This document shows, piece by piece, positions 8,190-16,674 of a stretch of 43,623 bases of DNA. The first letter of the stretch is position 1; each line of letters opens with the position of its first letter. Source of the stretch: an uncultured Pseudomonadota bacterium (lineage in GTDB: Bacteria; Pseudomonadota; Gammaproteobacteria; Steroidobacterales; Steroidobacteraceae); contig CAIPVV010000056.1 in assembly GCA_903868595.1 (NCBI GenBank), positions 1-43,623 of the forward strand, in the 5' to 3' direction. The notes under the pieces are model-generated. The model did no database searches. It saw only the letters and a list, made by a program, of their open reading frames with translations, and was not told the origin of the DNA. The position numbers and the translations under genes were made by a program.

Positions 8190-8636
8190 ATGCCACGCAT
8201 GACACCCGCAACCTACCCACAGTACCTTGCCGCCTTCCGCCACCGCGACGACGAGACCGTGCTGGCCTTCATACAGAGGGATGTGGAGTTCATCACCATG
8301 GGCTATATCATCGAGGGGCACGAGGGCATTCGTGAGTTCTACCGTTTCTTCCACCACCACATCCGCGAGCAGATTTCGCTGCGCACCGCGGTGACCGCCA
8401 GCGACAGGCTCTACGCGGAGCCCGTCATGCGTCTTGCTGCCCTGGAGCGCGTCGACCAGCGGGCGCTGGATGCGAGGGCACGGAACCGATTCACGCCGGC
8501 ACCCGAGGGCTTCACAGTGGATGTTGACCTTTTCCTGCACTACGACCTCAAGGAAGGCCTGAGCAGCCAGATCAAGGCCACCACCTACCTGCCGCACTCA
8601 GGCCCCGCCCGGCATGATCAGGAGGCCCGATCATGA
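8190..8636 (+). CDS. SnoaL/NTF2-like protein (first of two)
   Basis: 148 residues with the length and pattern of a SnoaL-like/NTF2 fold: an N-terminal helix (YPQYLAAFRHRDDETVLAFI), then DVEFITMG and a loop with HEGIREFYRFF typical of the cone-shaped fold, and C-terminal strands around FTVDVDLFLHYDL. Such proteins are isomerases, dehydratases, hydrolases or binding subunits acting on small hydrophobic ligands, so no substrate can be given. ATG 8199 (MTPATYPQY) is an alternative start, and neither start has a strong ribosome-binding site. The stop overlaps the next gene's start as ATGA, so the two are translationally coupled and may form a heteromer. Confidence 0.7.
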   Translation: MPRMTPATYPQYLAAFRHRDDETVLAFIQRDVEFITMGYIIEGHEGIREFYRFFHHHIREQISLRTAVTASDRLYAEPVMRLAALERVDQRALDARARNRFTPAPEGFTVDVDLFLHYDLKEGLSSQIKATTYLPHSGPARHDQEARS

Positions 8637-9007
8637 GCCGCAGCGCAATCGAAGAAGTGCTTGCCGTCGATGCCGAGCGCTGCCTTGCGCTGGTGGAGAA
8701 GGATATCGCGACGCTTGCGTGGATCACGGCCGACGACTACACCCATACCGAGACCAGCGGTCACGAGCGCAACAAGGCCGAGTTCTTGGCCTTCATGGCG
8801 CAGCCGGACCTGCGGTTCACCAGCTGGGTGATCGAGGAGAACCGCGTGCGCGTGTATGGCGATATGGCGGTGGTCACCGGTCGCTACCACAACACCGTGC
8901 ACACGGCGGCCGGCAAGCAGCCGCCCAAGTACGCCCGCCACCTGCGCGTCTACGTGCGCCGCGACGGGCGCTGGCAGAACGTCGCCCACCAGGCGACGCG
9001 GGTCTAG
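8633..9007 (+). CDS. SnoaL-like/DUF4440 family protein (second of two)
   Basis: 124 residues. The sequence fits the DUF4440/SnoaL class of NTF2-like proteins: EEVLAVDAERCLALVEKD, LAWITADDYTHTETSGH, FTSWVIEENRVRVYGDMAVV and a closing RRDGRWQNVAHQATRV, in which the GRW-VAHQ pattern is a family hallmark. The start ATG overlaps the TGA of the previous gene (ATGA at 8633-8636). Two NTF2-like genes in tandem suggest a two-component cyclase, hydrolase or ring-modifying enzyme, but no pathway gene nearby identifies a substrate. Confidence 0.8.
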   Translation: MSRSAIEEVLAVDAERCLALVEKDIATLAWITADDYTHTETSGHERNKAEFLAFMAQPDLRFTSWVIEENRVRVYGDMAVVTGRYHNTVHTAAGKQPPKYARHLRVYVRRDGRWQNVAHQATRV

Positions 9008-9035
9008 CCCCGCCCCGCCCACCGAGGGCCCCCGA

Positions 9036-10106
9036 CTAGCCGCGGTAGGACTTGCGTGGCAGGTTCCGGTGCACGACCTCCGGGCCGTACGGCGGCGCGG
9101 TCAGCACGCGCGTCTCGGCCTTGGCACGGGCCTCCGGGAAGGATTCGCGCGGCACGGAGGCCAGGATCGCATCGAAGCGCTCCTGCATGCCGGGCTTGAA
9201 CTCCGGGTGCGAGAAGATGAACAGGTCGTTGTTGCGCACGCCGTTCAGCACGCGCTCGCCCGCCTCCAGCGGATCCATCATCAGCGGCGCCGTGCCGGCC
9301 GAGGGATCGGCCGAGACGATGTTGTCGGTGCTCACGCCGCCCGGGCTGAACACCGAGGTGCCGATGTTGGTATTCAACAGCTCCATGCGCAGCGCCTCCA
9401 TGATGCCGAAGGCGGCGAACTTGGTGGCCGTATAGACGCCGGCGGTAACGCCAGGGAGGATGCCCCCCATCGAGGCGGTCGTCACGATGTGGGCGCCCTG
9501 GTTGTGTTCCCTGAAATGCGGCAGGCAGGCCGCGACACCGTTGTAGATACCCGTGAAGTTCACAGCCACCGCCGCATCCCAGCCCTTGGCATCGACCTGG
9601 CTGGCCTGCTTGAGCGTCTTGATGCCGGCGTTGTTCACCAGCAGGTGCAGGTTGCCGTACTTGGCCTTGATATCGGCCAGCAGCTTTACCCAACCGTCCC
9701 GGTCGGTCACGTCGTGGCGCATCGCAGTCAAGTTCTGCCCGGGCTTGAAGAGCTTCAGCGCCGGGGCGACCTGATCTTCCTGGATGTAGCCCATCACCAC
9801 GTTCATGCCGGCGTTCGCTAGCGCACGGCAGATCCCCAGGCCGATGCCGGTATTGCCCCCGGTGACATAGGCGGTCTTGCCCTTGACCTCCGCCAGCGGC
9901 GGCGGCTGGGAGACCGCAGGGGCCGCCGCGGCGACCGCGGCCGTCAGTCCCGCCGGGGCATCCGCCGCCGATGCCTCGCGGCCCGCCCCCAGCATCGCCA
10001 GGGCACCGGCGCTCAGCGCCATGCCTCCCAGGAAGCGGCGCCGCTCCAGGGCCAGCTGCTCGGATGCGTTCAGGGATGCGTCGATCTGGTTGATTTGCTT
10101 GGACAT
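9036..10106 (-). CDS. Tat-exported SDR-family oxidoreductase
   Basis: 356 residues. An N-terminal twin-arginine signal (ERRRFLGGMALSAGALAML) is followed by an Ala/Pro-rich linker to about residue 75 and then a classical short-chain dehydrogenase: TGGNTGIG (82-89) for NAD(P) binding, NNAG (158-161), and catalytic S212, Y225 and K229 in TTAS and YTATK. It is expected to oxidise an alcohol or reduce a ketone with a nicotinamide cofactor. Export is odd because the periplasm lacks free NAD(P), but the Tat route could carry a cofactor-loaded enzyme. The gene lies downstream of the TonB receptor on the same strand but is separated from it by a terminator. Confidence 0.85.
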   Translation of the reverse strand: MSKQINQIDASLNASEQLALERRRFLGGMALSAGALAMLGAGREASAADAPAGLTAAVAAAAPAVSQPPPLAEVKGKTAYVTGGNTGIGLGICRALANAGMNVVMGYIQEDQVAPALKLFKPGQNLTAMRHDVTDRDGWVKLLADIKAKYGNLHLLVNNAGIKTLKQASQVDAKGWDAAVAVNFTGIYNGVAACLPHFREHNQGAHIVTTASMGGILPGVTAGVYTATKFAAFGIMEALRMELLNTNIGTSVFSPGGVSTDNIVSADPSAGTAPLMMDPLEAGERVLNGVRNNDLFIFSHPEFKPGMQERFDAILASVPRESFPEARAKAETRVLTAPPYGPEVVHRNLPRKSYRG

Positions 10107-10179
10107 GCGCAGGACTCCCCCCGGGTTTTTCTTGAAATTTCGTCGATTATGCCCCGCAAGGGTTTCGTTGGCACAAAAG

Positions 10180-10205
10180 AAAAAGGCGGCCGAAGCCGCC
10201 TTTTT
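10180..10205 (-). terminator. Intrinsic terminator of the TonB receptor gene
   Basis: A GGCGGC / GCCGCC stem (10185-10190 and 10195-10200) with the tetraloop CGAA is flanked by A-runs on the left and TTTTT (10201-10205) on the right. On the minus strand it follows the TonB receptor stop by about 30 nt. The symmetric A/T flanks would let it work in both directions. Confidence 0.85.
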
Positions 10206-10233
10206 CCAGGGTTTACCCTTTCCTCAGCTCAGA

Positions 10234-12594
10234 TCAGAACTTCTTCTTGATCTGCACCGAGAACTCGCGCGGGGGAGCCAGCAGTCCGTACTCTGCGCCC
10301 GAGCTGGCCAGCAAGTCGAAGTTCGAGATGTAGTAGTGCTTGTCGAACACGTTGCTCGCGATGACTGCAGCCTCCCACTTCGTATCGTCCGACTTGTAGG
10401 TCACGCGGGCGTTGCCCAGGTGGTAACCATAGACGCGGTTGCTCGCAGCAAACACGGCATTGGTATTGAAGCCACCCTGGAACGAGTAGTCAAAGCGCGG
10501 CGTAATCGTACCGCCACCCGCGAGCGCGGCCTCGTACTGCACGCCGGTGCTCCACTTGTCCTTCACCGTACCCGGGGCTTCCTGGCCGACGGTCAGACCC
10601 GTGTTGGCCGACAGCTTCGTGTACTTGAAGCTCAGGTCGCTGTAGCTCGCGTCGAACTGCAGGTGGTCGATCGGGTTGGCCTCGACCTCAACCTCGTAGC
10701 CCTTGATGTCGGCATCGCCGGCATTAAAGGTCGCGGCGCACGGGGCAACCGGCGTCAGCGACGGGCACTGCAGCAGCGTGATCTGGATGTCCTTGTACTT
10801 GTTGATGAAGGCGGCGACGTTGACGCGCAGGCGACGGTCTAGGAAGTCCGTCTTGGCACCAACTTCGTAGGCCGTCAGGTTCTCCTTGTTGAAGGGAACA
10901 ACCTGCCCGGGGCCGAACGGACGCGCGTTGGAACCGCCGCCCTTGAACGCCGTGGAGACGCTGGCGTAGGTCATCAACTGCTCGGTCCAACGGTAGTTGG
11001 CATTCAAGCGGTAGTCGACCTTGGAGCCTTCGTACGCACCGACGGTGCTGTTCAGGCTGTCGAGGCCTAGGAGCAGCGAACCACCCACCGGCAGGCGGCT
11101 GTAGTGGTAGTCCTTCTTCTCCTTCGTGTAGCGCACGCCGGCATCCACGTTGAACGCGTCGGTGAAGTGCCAGCTGGTATTGGCGAAGGCGGCGTAGCTG
11201 GAGGCCACGACCGGATCGTTACCCAGGAACTCGAAGCCCTTCACTGCGTACGGCAGGATCTGGTGCGTCACGTAGGTCGTGGTCTGCGAGAAGTAGTAGC
11301 CGCCGACCGTGTAGTTCAGCAGGTCGGTGAAGCGGCCATTGGCACGCAGTTCCTGGCTGAACGAGTGGTTCAGCAGGTGGCTGTAGCCCAACGAACCAGT
11401 CAGCGGTGACACGTCATCGTCGTTGGCCCAGGCGCTGTTGAACTCGCGGTAGGCAGTGATGGACTTCAGGGAGAGGTCATCGCTGAGCTTCCAGTCAACC
11501 GTGCCGTTCGTGCCCCACACCTTGGTGCGCGTCGTGGGCGAGAAGCAGACCGTGGTCCCGGCCAGCGAGTTCGGCGGGCCGAACGCGTTCTGCGGGCGAA
11601 TCGCGCAGAAGCTCGCGTAGCTCGTGTTGTAGCTCGCCGGCACGAAGGCCGACGTGTACGGCACTGTCGTCGCGCCGAAGGTCGTCGCCGTGTTGAGGGC
11701 GCCACCCGGAACCGGGTTGACGGCATTCAGAACAACGGCAGCTGTCTCGGAGTTGTCGATGGTGGTATCGGCCGACACGTTCACTTCGACAGTGTCGCTG
11801 GCCAGCCAGCGCAGGGCCGCGCGGCCCGCCGAGTAGTCCTTGCCGCCTTCGGTGCCAAGCTTGCAGTCGCCGCCCGTGGCCTGGCTGACGACGCCGGAGC
11901 CCGGGTTGGCGCAGCCGTAGTCGATCCGATTGACGTAGCCGTCCTGCTTCTTGGTGACGCCGGAAACACGCAGGAACAGGCGGTCCTTGATCAGCGAAAA
12001 GTCGCCAGTCGCACGGAAGTCCAGCAGGTTGCGCGATCCAAAGGTGCCGCGGACCGAACCGCTGTCATCACCCTGCGGCTTCTGCGAGTACAGCTTGACC
12101 GAGCCGCCTTCGCTGTTACGGCCGCCGAGCACGCCCTGCGGGCCGCGCGCGATTTCCACGCGGTCCAGGTCCAGCAGGTCGAAGTTCGCGCCGGTAAGGC
12201 TCGAGTAGTACACGTCGTCGATGTAGATGCCCACGCCCGGCTCGAAGGCCGGATCAAAGTCCGACTGGCCGACGCCGCGGATCTGCGCCGACATGCCGGG
12301 GCCGAAGGCACCGCCCGTCTCGCGCAGGTTCACGTTCGGGGCCTCGGCGGCCACGGCCGCAAGGCTCGTCTGGTTGCGCGACTCCAGCAGCGCAGCGTTC
12401 ACGGCGGTGATGGCGACCGGCGTGTCCTGCAGCTTCTGCTGGCGGAACTGCGCGGTAACCACGACTTCCTGGAGGGCATTGTCGGAGGCGCTGTCGGCGG
12501 CGAAGGCCGGCGTTGCGATACCAACGGTTGCGACAGTAACGAGCGCCCACGGGCGCAGGATGCGCTTCACTGAATTTTCAACGGACAAGCTCAT
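10234..12594 (-). CDS. TonB-dependent outer-membrane receptor
   Basis: 786 residues from ATG 12594, chosen because a signal peptide begins there (MSLSVENSVKRILRPWALVT, with probable cleavage after AFA) and GGAG lies 9 nt upstream. The frame is open further upstream but that part is unconserved. A TonB-box-like EVVVTAQ (near residues 42-48) is followed by a plug domain (DTPVAITAVNAALLE, QIRGVGQSDFDP, VGIYIDDVYY, RVEIARGPQGVLGGRN) and a beta-barrel of about 22 strands ending in EFSVQIKKKF with the C-terminal Phe. The receptor imports a siderophore or other ligand at the expense of the proton motive force. The specificity is unknown; the plug resembles the pesticin/FyuA-like receptors abundant in sphingomonads and Steroidobacter-type bacteria. 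The gene has its own terminator. Confidence 0.9.
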   Translation of the reverse strand: MSLSVENSVKRILRPWALVTVATVGIATPAFAADSASDNALQEVVVTAQFRQQKLQDTPVAITAVNAALLESRNQTSLAAVAAEAPNVNLRETGGAFGPGMSAQIRGVGQSDFDPAFEPGVGIYIDDVYYSSLTGANFDLLDLDRVEIARGPQGVLGGRNSEGGSVKLYSQKPQGDDSGSVRGTFGSRNLLDFRATGDFSLIKDRLFLRVSGVTKKQDGYVNRIDYGCANPGSGVVSQATGGDCKLGTEGGKDYSAGRAALRWLASDTVEVNVSADTTIDNSETAAVVLNAVNPVPGGALNTATTFGATTVPYTSAFVPASYNTSYASFCAIRPQNAFGPPNSLAGTTVCFSPTTRTKVWGTNGTVDWKLSDDLSLKSITAYREFNSAWANDDDVSPLTGSLGYSHLLNHSFSQELRANGRFTDLLNYTVGGYYFSQTTTYVTHQILPYAVKGFEFLGNDPVVASSYAAFANTSWHFTDAFNVDAGVRYTKEKKDYHYSRLPVGGSLLLGLDSLNSTVGAYEGSKVDYRLNANYRWTEQLMTYASVSTAFKGGGSNARPFGPGQVVPFNKENLTAYEVGAKTDFLDRRLRVNVAAFINKYKDIQITLLQCPSLTPVAPCAATFNAGDADIKGYEVEVEANPIDHLQFDASYSDLSFKYTKLSANTGLTVGQEAPGTVKDKWSTGVQYEAALAGGGTITPRFDYSFQGGFNTNAVFAASNRVYGYHLGNARVTYKSDDTKWEAAVIASNVFDKHYYISNFDLLASSGAEYGLLAPPREFSVQIKKKF

Positions 12595-12945
12595 GCAGAG
12601 GGTCTCCAGACTTTTTTGATGTGCTGACAGCCAAACAAGAGGTTTTATCGCCACCCCTACCACACGCGTGGTGTTGCTTTTCGGCAACGCGGGTGGGTGC
12701 CTACTACACACGAATTTGGTTGACTCTTCAACTGTGAAAAAGCGGAGGTACTCGGGTTCAATCCAGACGACCCGCAATTCCATTGCACGGCCAGAGTCCG
12801 CTCCGCGCCACGTGTAGCATTCGATCCACAGCGCCTGTTGCAGGATTGCAGCCTATAATATTGCACCGCACTATTGAATTGCCGAGGCTCGCCTGCGACG
12901 CTCCCCGGCGACGCCCGACATTTACAAAAGCATCGAGGGGTCCTG
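12595..12945. promoter_or_regulatory. Divergent control region between TonB receptor and hydrolase
   Basis: This 351-bp spacer separates two divergent genes. On the plus strand a perfect -10 hexamer TATAAT lies at 12854-12859, without a convincing -35 element. The hexamer ATTGCA occurs three times around it, at 12782, 12845 and 12860. Near the receptor an inverted repeat ACCAC-4-GTGGT (12659-12672) is followed by a small GTTGC/GCAAC hairpin, which could be an operator. No Fur box was recognised. Confidence 0.45.
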
Positions 12946-13656
12946 ATGTCCTGTTTCGTATTAGTCCACGGCGCCTGGCACGGTGGCTGGAGCTGGGATG
13001 GCCTCGCCGGCGAGCTGCGGGCCGCCGGACACCAGGTCCGGGCCATCGACTTGCCGGGCATGGGGAGCGACCCCACGCCGTTGCCGGCAGTCACCCTGGC
13101 CGGCTGGATCCAGCGCGTGGTCACGGAGCTGCAGTCCCTCCCCGAGCCCGCCCAGCTGGTGGGCCATTCCATGGGCGGCATGGTGATCACCGGCGCTGCC
13201 GCGGCCGTCCCGGCACGCGTCGCCTGCGCCACCTACGTGTGCGCGTTCCTGCCGCAGGACGGGGAATCCCTGCTGTCCCTGGCGATGCGCCCGGAAGGGG
13301 CCGCGACGGCCCTGGTCCAGGAACCCACGGCCGACGGGGTGAGCACGACCGTGGCACCGGCCTCGGCGCGAGCCGCCTTCTATGGCCTGTGCGCGCCCGC
13401 CGATGCCGAGGCCGCGATCGCCCGGCTCACGCCCCAGCCCCTGCAGCCGATCCTGGCGCCCATCGCCCTCGGCAGCCACGCGCCGGTCGCGCGTCGCTAC
13501 CTGGAATGCACGGAAGATCGGGCGATTCCCCTCGCCCTGCAGCGCTTCATGGCCGCGCGCTCCCCCGGTATCCGAATCGATACCCTGCCCAGCGACCACT
13601 CGCCGTTCCTGTCGATGCCCGGCGAGTTGCTGAACCTGCTTCAGAACCAGCTGTAG
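12946..13656 (+). CDS. Alpha/beta hydrolase, methylesterase/hydroxynitrile-lyase-like
   Basis: 236 residues from ATG 12946, supported by GAGGGG at 12935-12940 five nt upstream; an open frame extends further but lacks signals. FVLVHGAWHGGWSWD at the N-terminus gives the oxyanion-hole region, S75 in GHSMGG is the nucleophile, and H218 in SDHSPFLSMP is the catalytic His. This pattern matches the small esterases related to plant methylesterases and hydroxynitrile lyases and bacterial EstC-like enzymes, so hydrolysis of a small ester is likely; the substrate is unknown. There is no signal peptide, so it should be cytosolic. The 3' end overlaps the convergent oxygenase-like gene by 16 bp. Confidence 0.85.
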   Translation: MSCFVLVHGAWHGGWSWDGLAGELRAAGHQVRAIDLPGMGSDPTPLPAVTLAGWIQRVVTELQSLPEPAQLVGHSMGGMVITGAAAAVPARVACATYVCAFLPQDGESLLSLAMRPEGAATALVQEPTADGVSTTVAPASARAAFYGLCAPADAEAAIARLTPQPLQPILAPIALGSHAPVARRYLECTEDRAIPLALQRFMAARSPGIRIDTLPSDHSPFLSMPGELLNLLQNQL

Positions 13657-14258
13657 TTGAAGCTGATGCTGACGCGTAGCCTGTCCACGGGGTTGGGAAC
13701 GACCTCGTGGCGCAGCCAGCTTTCAAACAGCAAGAGGCTCCCCGCCGCCGCCGGCAGGGTGACCCAGGGCTGGTTGTCCTCGCCGCACCCCACCTTGCGC
13801 GGCGGGGCCGCCATGTAGCGATCCAGGCGCGGGTCCTCGAATTTCAGGCCGGGCGCGCCACGCGGGGTCTGCACGTAGTACGTGCCGCTCATCGAGGAGA
13901 GGGGATGCAGGTGCAGACTGTGCACCACATGCCGCGGCATGATGTTCACCCAGCAATCGGTCATCGCCAGCTGCCGCTCCTCCAGGTCCCATTCCAGCGC
14001 GGTGGCGAACTTCTTGATGTGGCGCGCGAGCAGCGTTTCCAATCGTGCGAAGGTCGGCGAGAACTGCTGCATGCGGCTGGCGGAACTGTAGGAGGTATAG
14101 CCCCCGGGGTAATGGGCCGCGGACCAGCGCTGCCCCGCCAGGTCATCGTGTTGCAGCTGCAGGCACTCGCGCAGCAGGCGTTCGTTGAAGGGCTTCCAGG
14201 GCTGGCGCTGCAGGGCAGCGGCGTAGATGCGGGTCGGGAAAAAACTGCGAACGCTCAT
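13641..14258 (-). CDS. TIGR02466-type putative 2OG-Fe(II) oxygenase
   Basis: 205 residues from ATG 14258, with AGGAG 10 nt upstream. The opening SFFPTRIYAAAL, the middle segment ending MSGTYYVQTPRGAPGLKFED and the end SLLLFESWLRHEVVPNP match a conserved family (TIGR02466) predicted to have the 2-oxoglutarate/Fe(II) dioxygenase fold. The candidate metal-site residues are H113/H116/H118 and the distal H184, with R193 or R195 in the position that would bind 2-oxoglutarate. There is no signal peptide. The substrate is unknown; family members are often thought to hydroxylate proteins or small molecules. The gene is convergent with the hydrolase and overlaps its last 16 bp. Confidence 0.75.
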   Translation of the reverse strand: MSVRSFFPTRIYAAALQRQPWKPFNERLLRECLQLQHDDLAGQRWSAAHYPGGYTSYSSASRMQQFSPTFARLETLLARHIKKFATALEWDLEERQLAMTDCWVNIMPRHVVHSLHLHPLSSMSGTYYVQTPRGAPGLKFEDPRLDRYMAAPPRKVGCGEDNQPWVTLPAAAGSLLLFESWLRHEVVPNPVDRLRVSISFNYSWF

Positions 14259-14473
14259 GGCACGGCAACTCCTGCGGTGATGTGAGTCCCTGCCCGGCAC
14301 GCAGACCGCCTCCTGCGCCCAGGTCGCCCGAACGGTTATACCCGCCCCGCCGTGATAGCCCCGCCGACACCCCGACCGGCGCCCGGCAAGCCAGGGTCAC
14401 GCGCTCTCTGCTGCGCCGCGGCTGTTCCTGAATCCCAACTCTAGCACTGCCAAAGCAGCGGGATTCCCGTGAC

Positions 14474-16663
14474 ATGAGCGGGTGGGCGTTACCCCCCCTT
14501 CCGAGCCAAATCTCGCGCCTAGAAATGACCGGCCATTACCAACTCTGGATCGTTGCGCTCTCGGCCTTCGTGGCGATCGCGACGGCCTATGCAGGCTTGA
14601 GCCTGGCGGCGCGCGTCGTGGATACCCGGGGCGTCAGCGCACGCCTGGGGCTGGCTGGCGGGGCCGTGACGATGGGCACGGGCATCTGGGCCATGCATTT
14701 CATTGGCCTGATGGCCTGGCGGCTACCCATCGTGCTGGCCTACGACCTCCCGACCACGGCCCTCTCCTGGCTGGCGGCCGTCGGCGGCAGCGCCTTCGTG
14801 CTGCGACTCCTCCGCGCACCCCGTCTCACCGCCGCGCACCTGGCCCAGGGGGCCGCTGCCTTCGGCGGCGGCATCAGCGCCATGCACTACATCGGGATGG
14901 CCGCCATCACGCTCGTGCCCCGCGCCACCTACAACCCGGCGCTCGTCCTGCTGTCCGTCGTGATCGCCGTGTCGGCCTCCCTAGCCGGCTTGTATCTCAC
15001 GTACCGACTGCGGGGGGGCCATTGCTGGCAAACGCAGGTGGCCCGGGCGGGCGGCGCGGGCGCCATCGGCCTGGCCATCTGCACGATGCACTACACCGGC
15101 ATGGCCGCCATGCACATCGCACCCGACGCCTTCTGCCGTGGCGGGGTGGCGTTGGACCAGAGTGCCCTGGCGCTCATCATCGCCCTGGTGGCGCTGGGGC
15201 TCATGGCAGTGCTGACCCTGATCATGATGGTGGACGGACACATCGCCTCGCGGATGCGCCGCTACGCGGATGATCTGGAACTGGCCAACGTCTCGCTGCA
15301 GCGCGCCGCGACCCATGACAGCCTCACCGGTCTACCCAACCGCAGCCTGCTGATGCAGCGCCTCGAGGAGGCACTGCTCAGCGCTCGCCGGACACAGAGC
15401 GTCACGGCGGTGATGGTGATAGACGTGGACCGCTTCAAGTCAGTCAACGATTCCTTTGGCCACCCTGCCGGCGACACCATGCTGCGCGTGGTGGCCACGC
15501 GGATTTCCGCCATCATCCGCAGCGGCGACACCTTGGCCCGCCTGGGCGGCGATGAGTTCGTGCTGGTGGCCACCGACCTGCGGGACCAGGCGCACATCGA
15601 GGCCCTCGCGCGGCGCATGGGCAGCGTCGTCGCCGAACCGCTGATGCTCGGGGGCGTGGAACTCAAGGTCTCGTTGAGCATTGGCATCGCGGTCAGCCCC
15701 GCCGATGGGCGGGATCCCTCGATGCTCCTGAAGAACGCGGATTCGGCCATGTACTTCAGCAAGAAGGCGGGCCGCGACGCCTACCACTTCTTCAAGGCCG
15801 AGATGGACAACTCCGCCCGCGAGCGGCTGGAGATGGAGAGTGCCCTGCGCCACGCACTGGCCAACCAGGAGTTCGTTGTCCACTACCAACCGCGGGTAGA
15901 TGCGAGCAGCGGGTTCATCGAAGGTGCCGAGGCACTCATCCGCTGGAACCACCCTACGCGCGGACTGGTGCCTCCCGGGGACTTCATACCGATCGCCGAG
16001 GAGTGCGGCATGATCGTGCCGCTCGGGGAATGGATCCTGCGCCTGGCCTGCCAGCAACTGAGCCAGTGGCAACGCGCCGGGCACAAGGACCTGCGCATGG
16101 CGGTGAATCTCTCCGCCGAGCAGTTACGCCAGGCCAACCTGCCGCAGGTGGTGCAGTCGGCCCTCGCGGACGCGGGGCTCGAGCCCTCGCACCTGGAACT
16201 GGAACTCACCGAGACCGCCGTCATGCGCGATACGGCGCAGTCGGTCCGCGTGCTGGGTGAACTTGCGCTCCTGGGCGTCACGATCTCGGTGGATGACTTC
16301 GGCACCGGCTACTCGAGCCTCAGCTACCTGCGCCGACTGCCCTTACACCGCTTGAAGATCGATCGCAGCTTCATCGCGGACGTGTGCCGCAACCCCGAGG
16401 ATGCGGAGATCGTGCGCGCCATCGTCTCCCTGGCGCACAGCCTGAACCTGCACGTGACCGCCGAAGGCGTGGAGACGGCGCAGCAGCTGGAATTCATCCG
16501 CTCACTGCGCTGCGATGAGTACCAGGGCTACCTGTTCAGCCGGCCGATGGGCGCCGAGGACTTCCTGGCCAAGCTGGGGCCGGTCAGCCCCACCCACCGC
16601 AAGCTGCGAGCGCTGGGCAATACCGCCATCACCACCCTGCGCATAGCGGCGCTGCGCGAATAG
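14474..16663 (+). CDS. MHYT-GGDEF-EAL cyclic-di-GMP signalling protein
   Basis: 729 residues. The N-terminal ~250 residues form an MHYT membrane sensor with about seven transmembrane helices and the signature pairs MHFIG, MHYIGM and MHYTGM; these His/Met residues are thought to bind copper and sense oxygen, CO or NO. A GGDEF domain follows with an intact GGDEF at 358-362, then an EAL domain with EAL at 486-488, DDFGTGYSSL and EGVET. Both catalytic signatures are complete, so the protein could make and degrade cyclic-di-GMP under control of the membrane sensor. An alternative start is ATG 14525 (MTGHYQLWIV), which is closer to typical family N-termini. It converges on the ccm operon. Confidence 0.9.
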   Translation: MSGWALPPLPSQISRLEMTGHYQLWIVALSAFVAIATAYAGLSLAARVVDTRGVSARLGLAGGAVTMGTGIWAMHFIGLMAWRLPIVLAYDLPTTALSWLAAVGGSAFVLRLLRAPRLTAAHLAQGAAAFGGGISAMHYIGMAAITLVPRATYNPALVLLSVVIAVSASLAGLYLTYRLRGGHCWQTQVARAGGAGAIGLAICTMHYTGMAAMHIAPDAFCRGGVALDQSALALIIALVALGLMAVLTLIMMVDGHIASRMRRYADDLELANVSLQRAATHDSLTGLPNRSLLMQRLEEALLSARRTQSVTAVMVIDVDRFKSVNDSFGHPAGDTMLRVVATRISAIIRSGDTLARLGGDEFVLVATDLRDQAHIEALARRMGSVVAEPLMLGGVELKVSLSIGIAVSPADGRDPSMLLKNADSAMYFSKKAGRDAYHFFKAEMDNSARERLEMESALRHALANQEFVVHYQPRVDASSGFIEGAEALIRWNHPTRGLVPPGDFIPIAEECGMIVPLGEWILRLACQQLSQWQRAGHKDLRMAVNLSAEQLRQANLPQVVQSALADAGLEPSHLELELTETAVMRDTAQSVRVLGELALLGVTISVDDFGTGYSSLSYLRRLPLHRLKIDRSFIADVCRNPEDAEIVRAIVSLAHSLNLHVTAEGVETAQQLEFIRSLRCDEYQGYLFSRPMGAEDFLAKLGPVSPTHRKLRALGNTAITTLRIAALRE

Positions 16664-16674
16664 CGCTCACGCCG

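Noticed and set aside
7860..8597. Minus-strand frame of 245 residues across the gap before the SnoaL pair.
   Set aside because: It runs antisense to a convincing NTF2-like gene and has no ribosome-binding site or recognised domain, although its tail vaguely resembles an outer-membrane barrel end.
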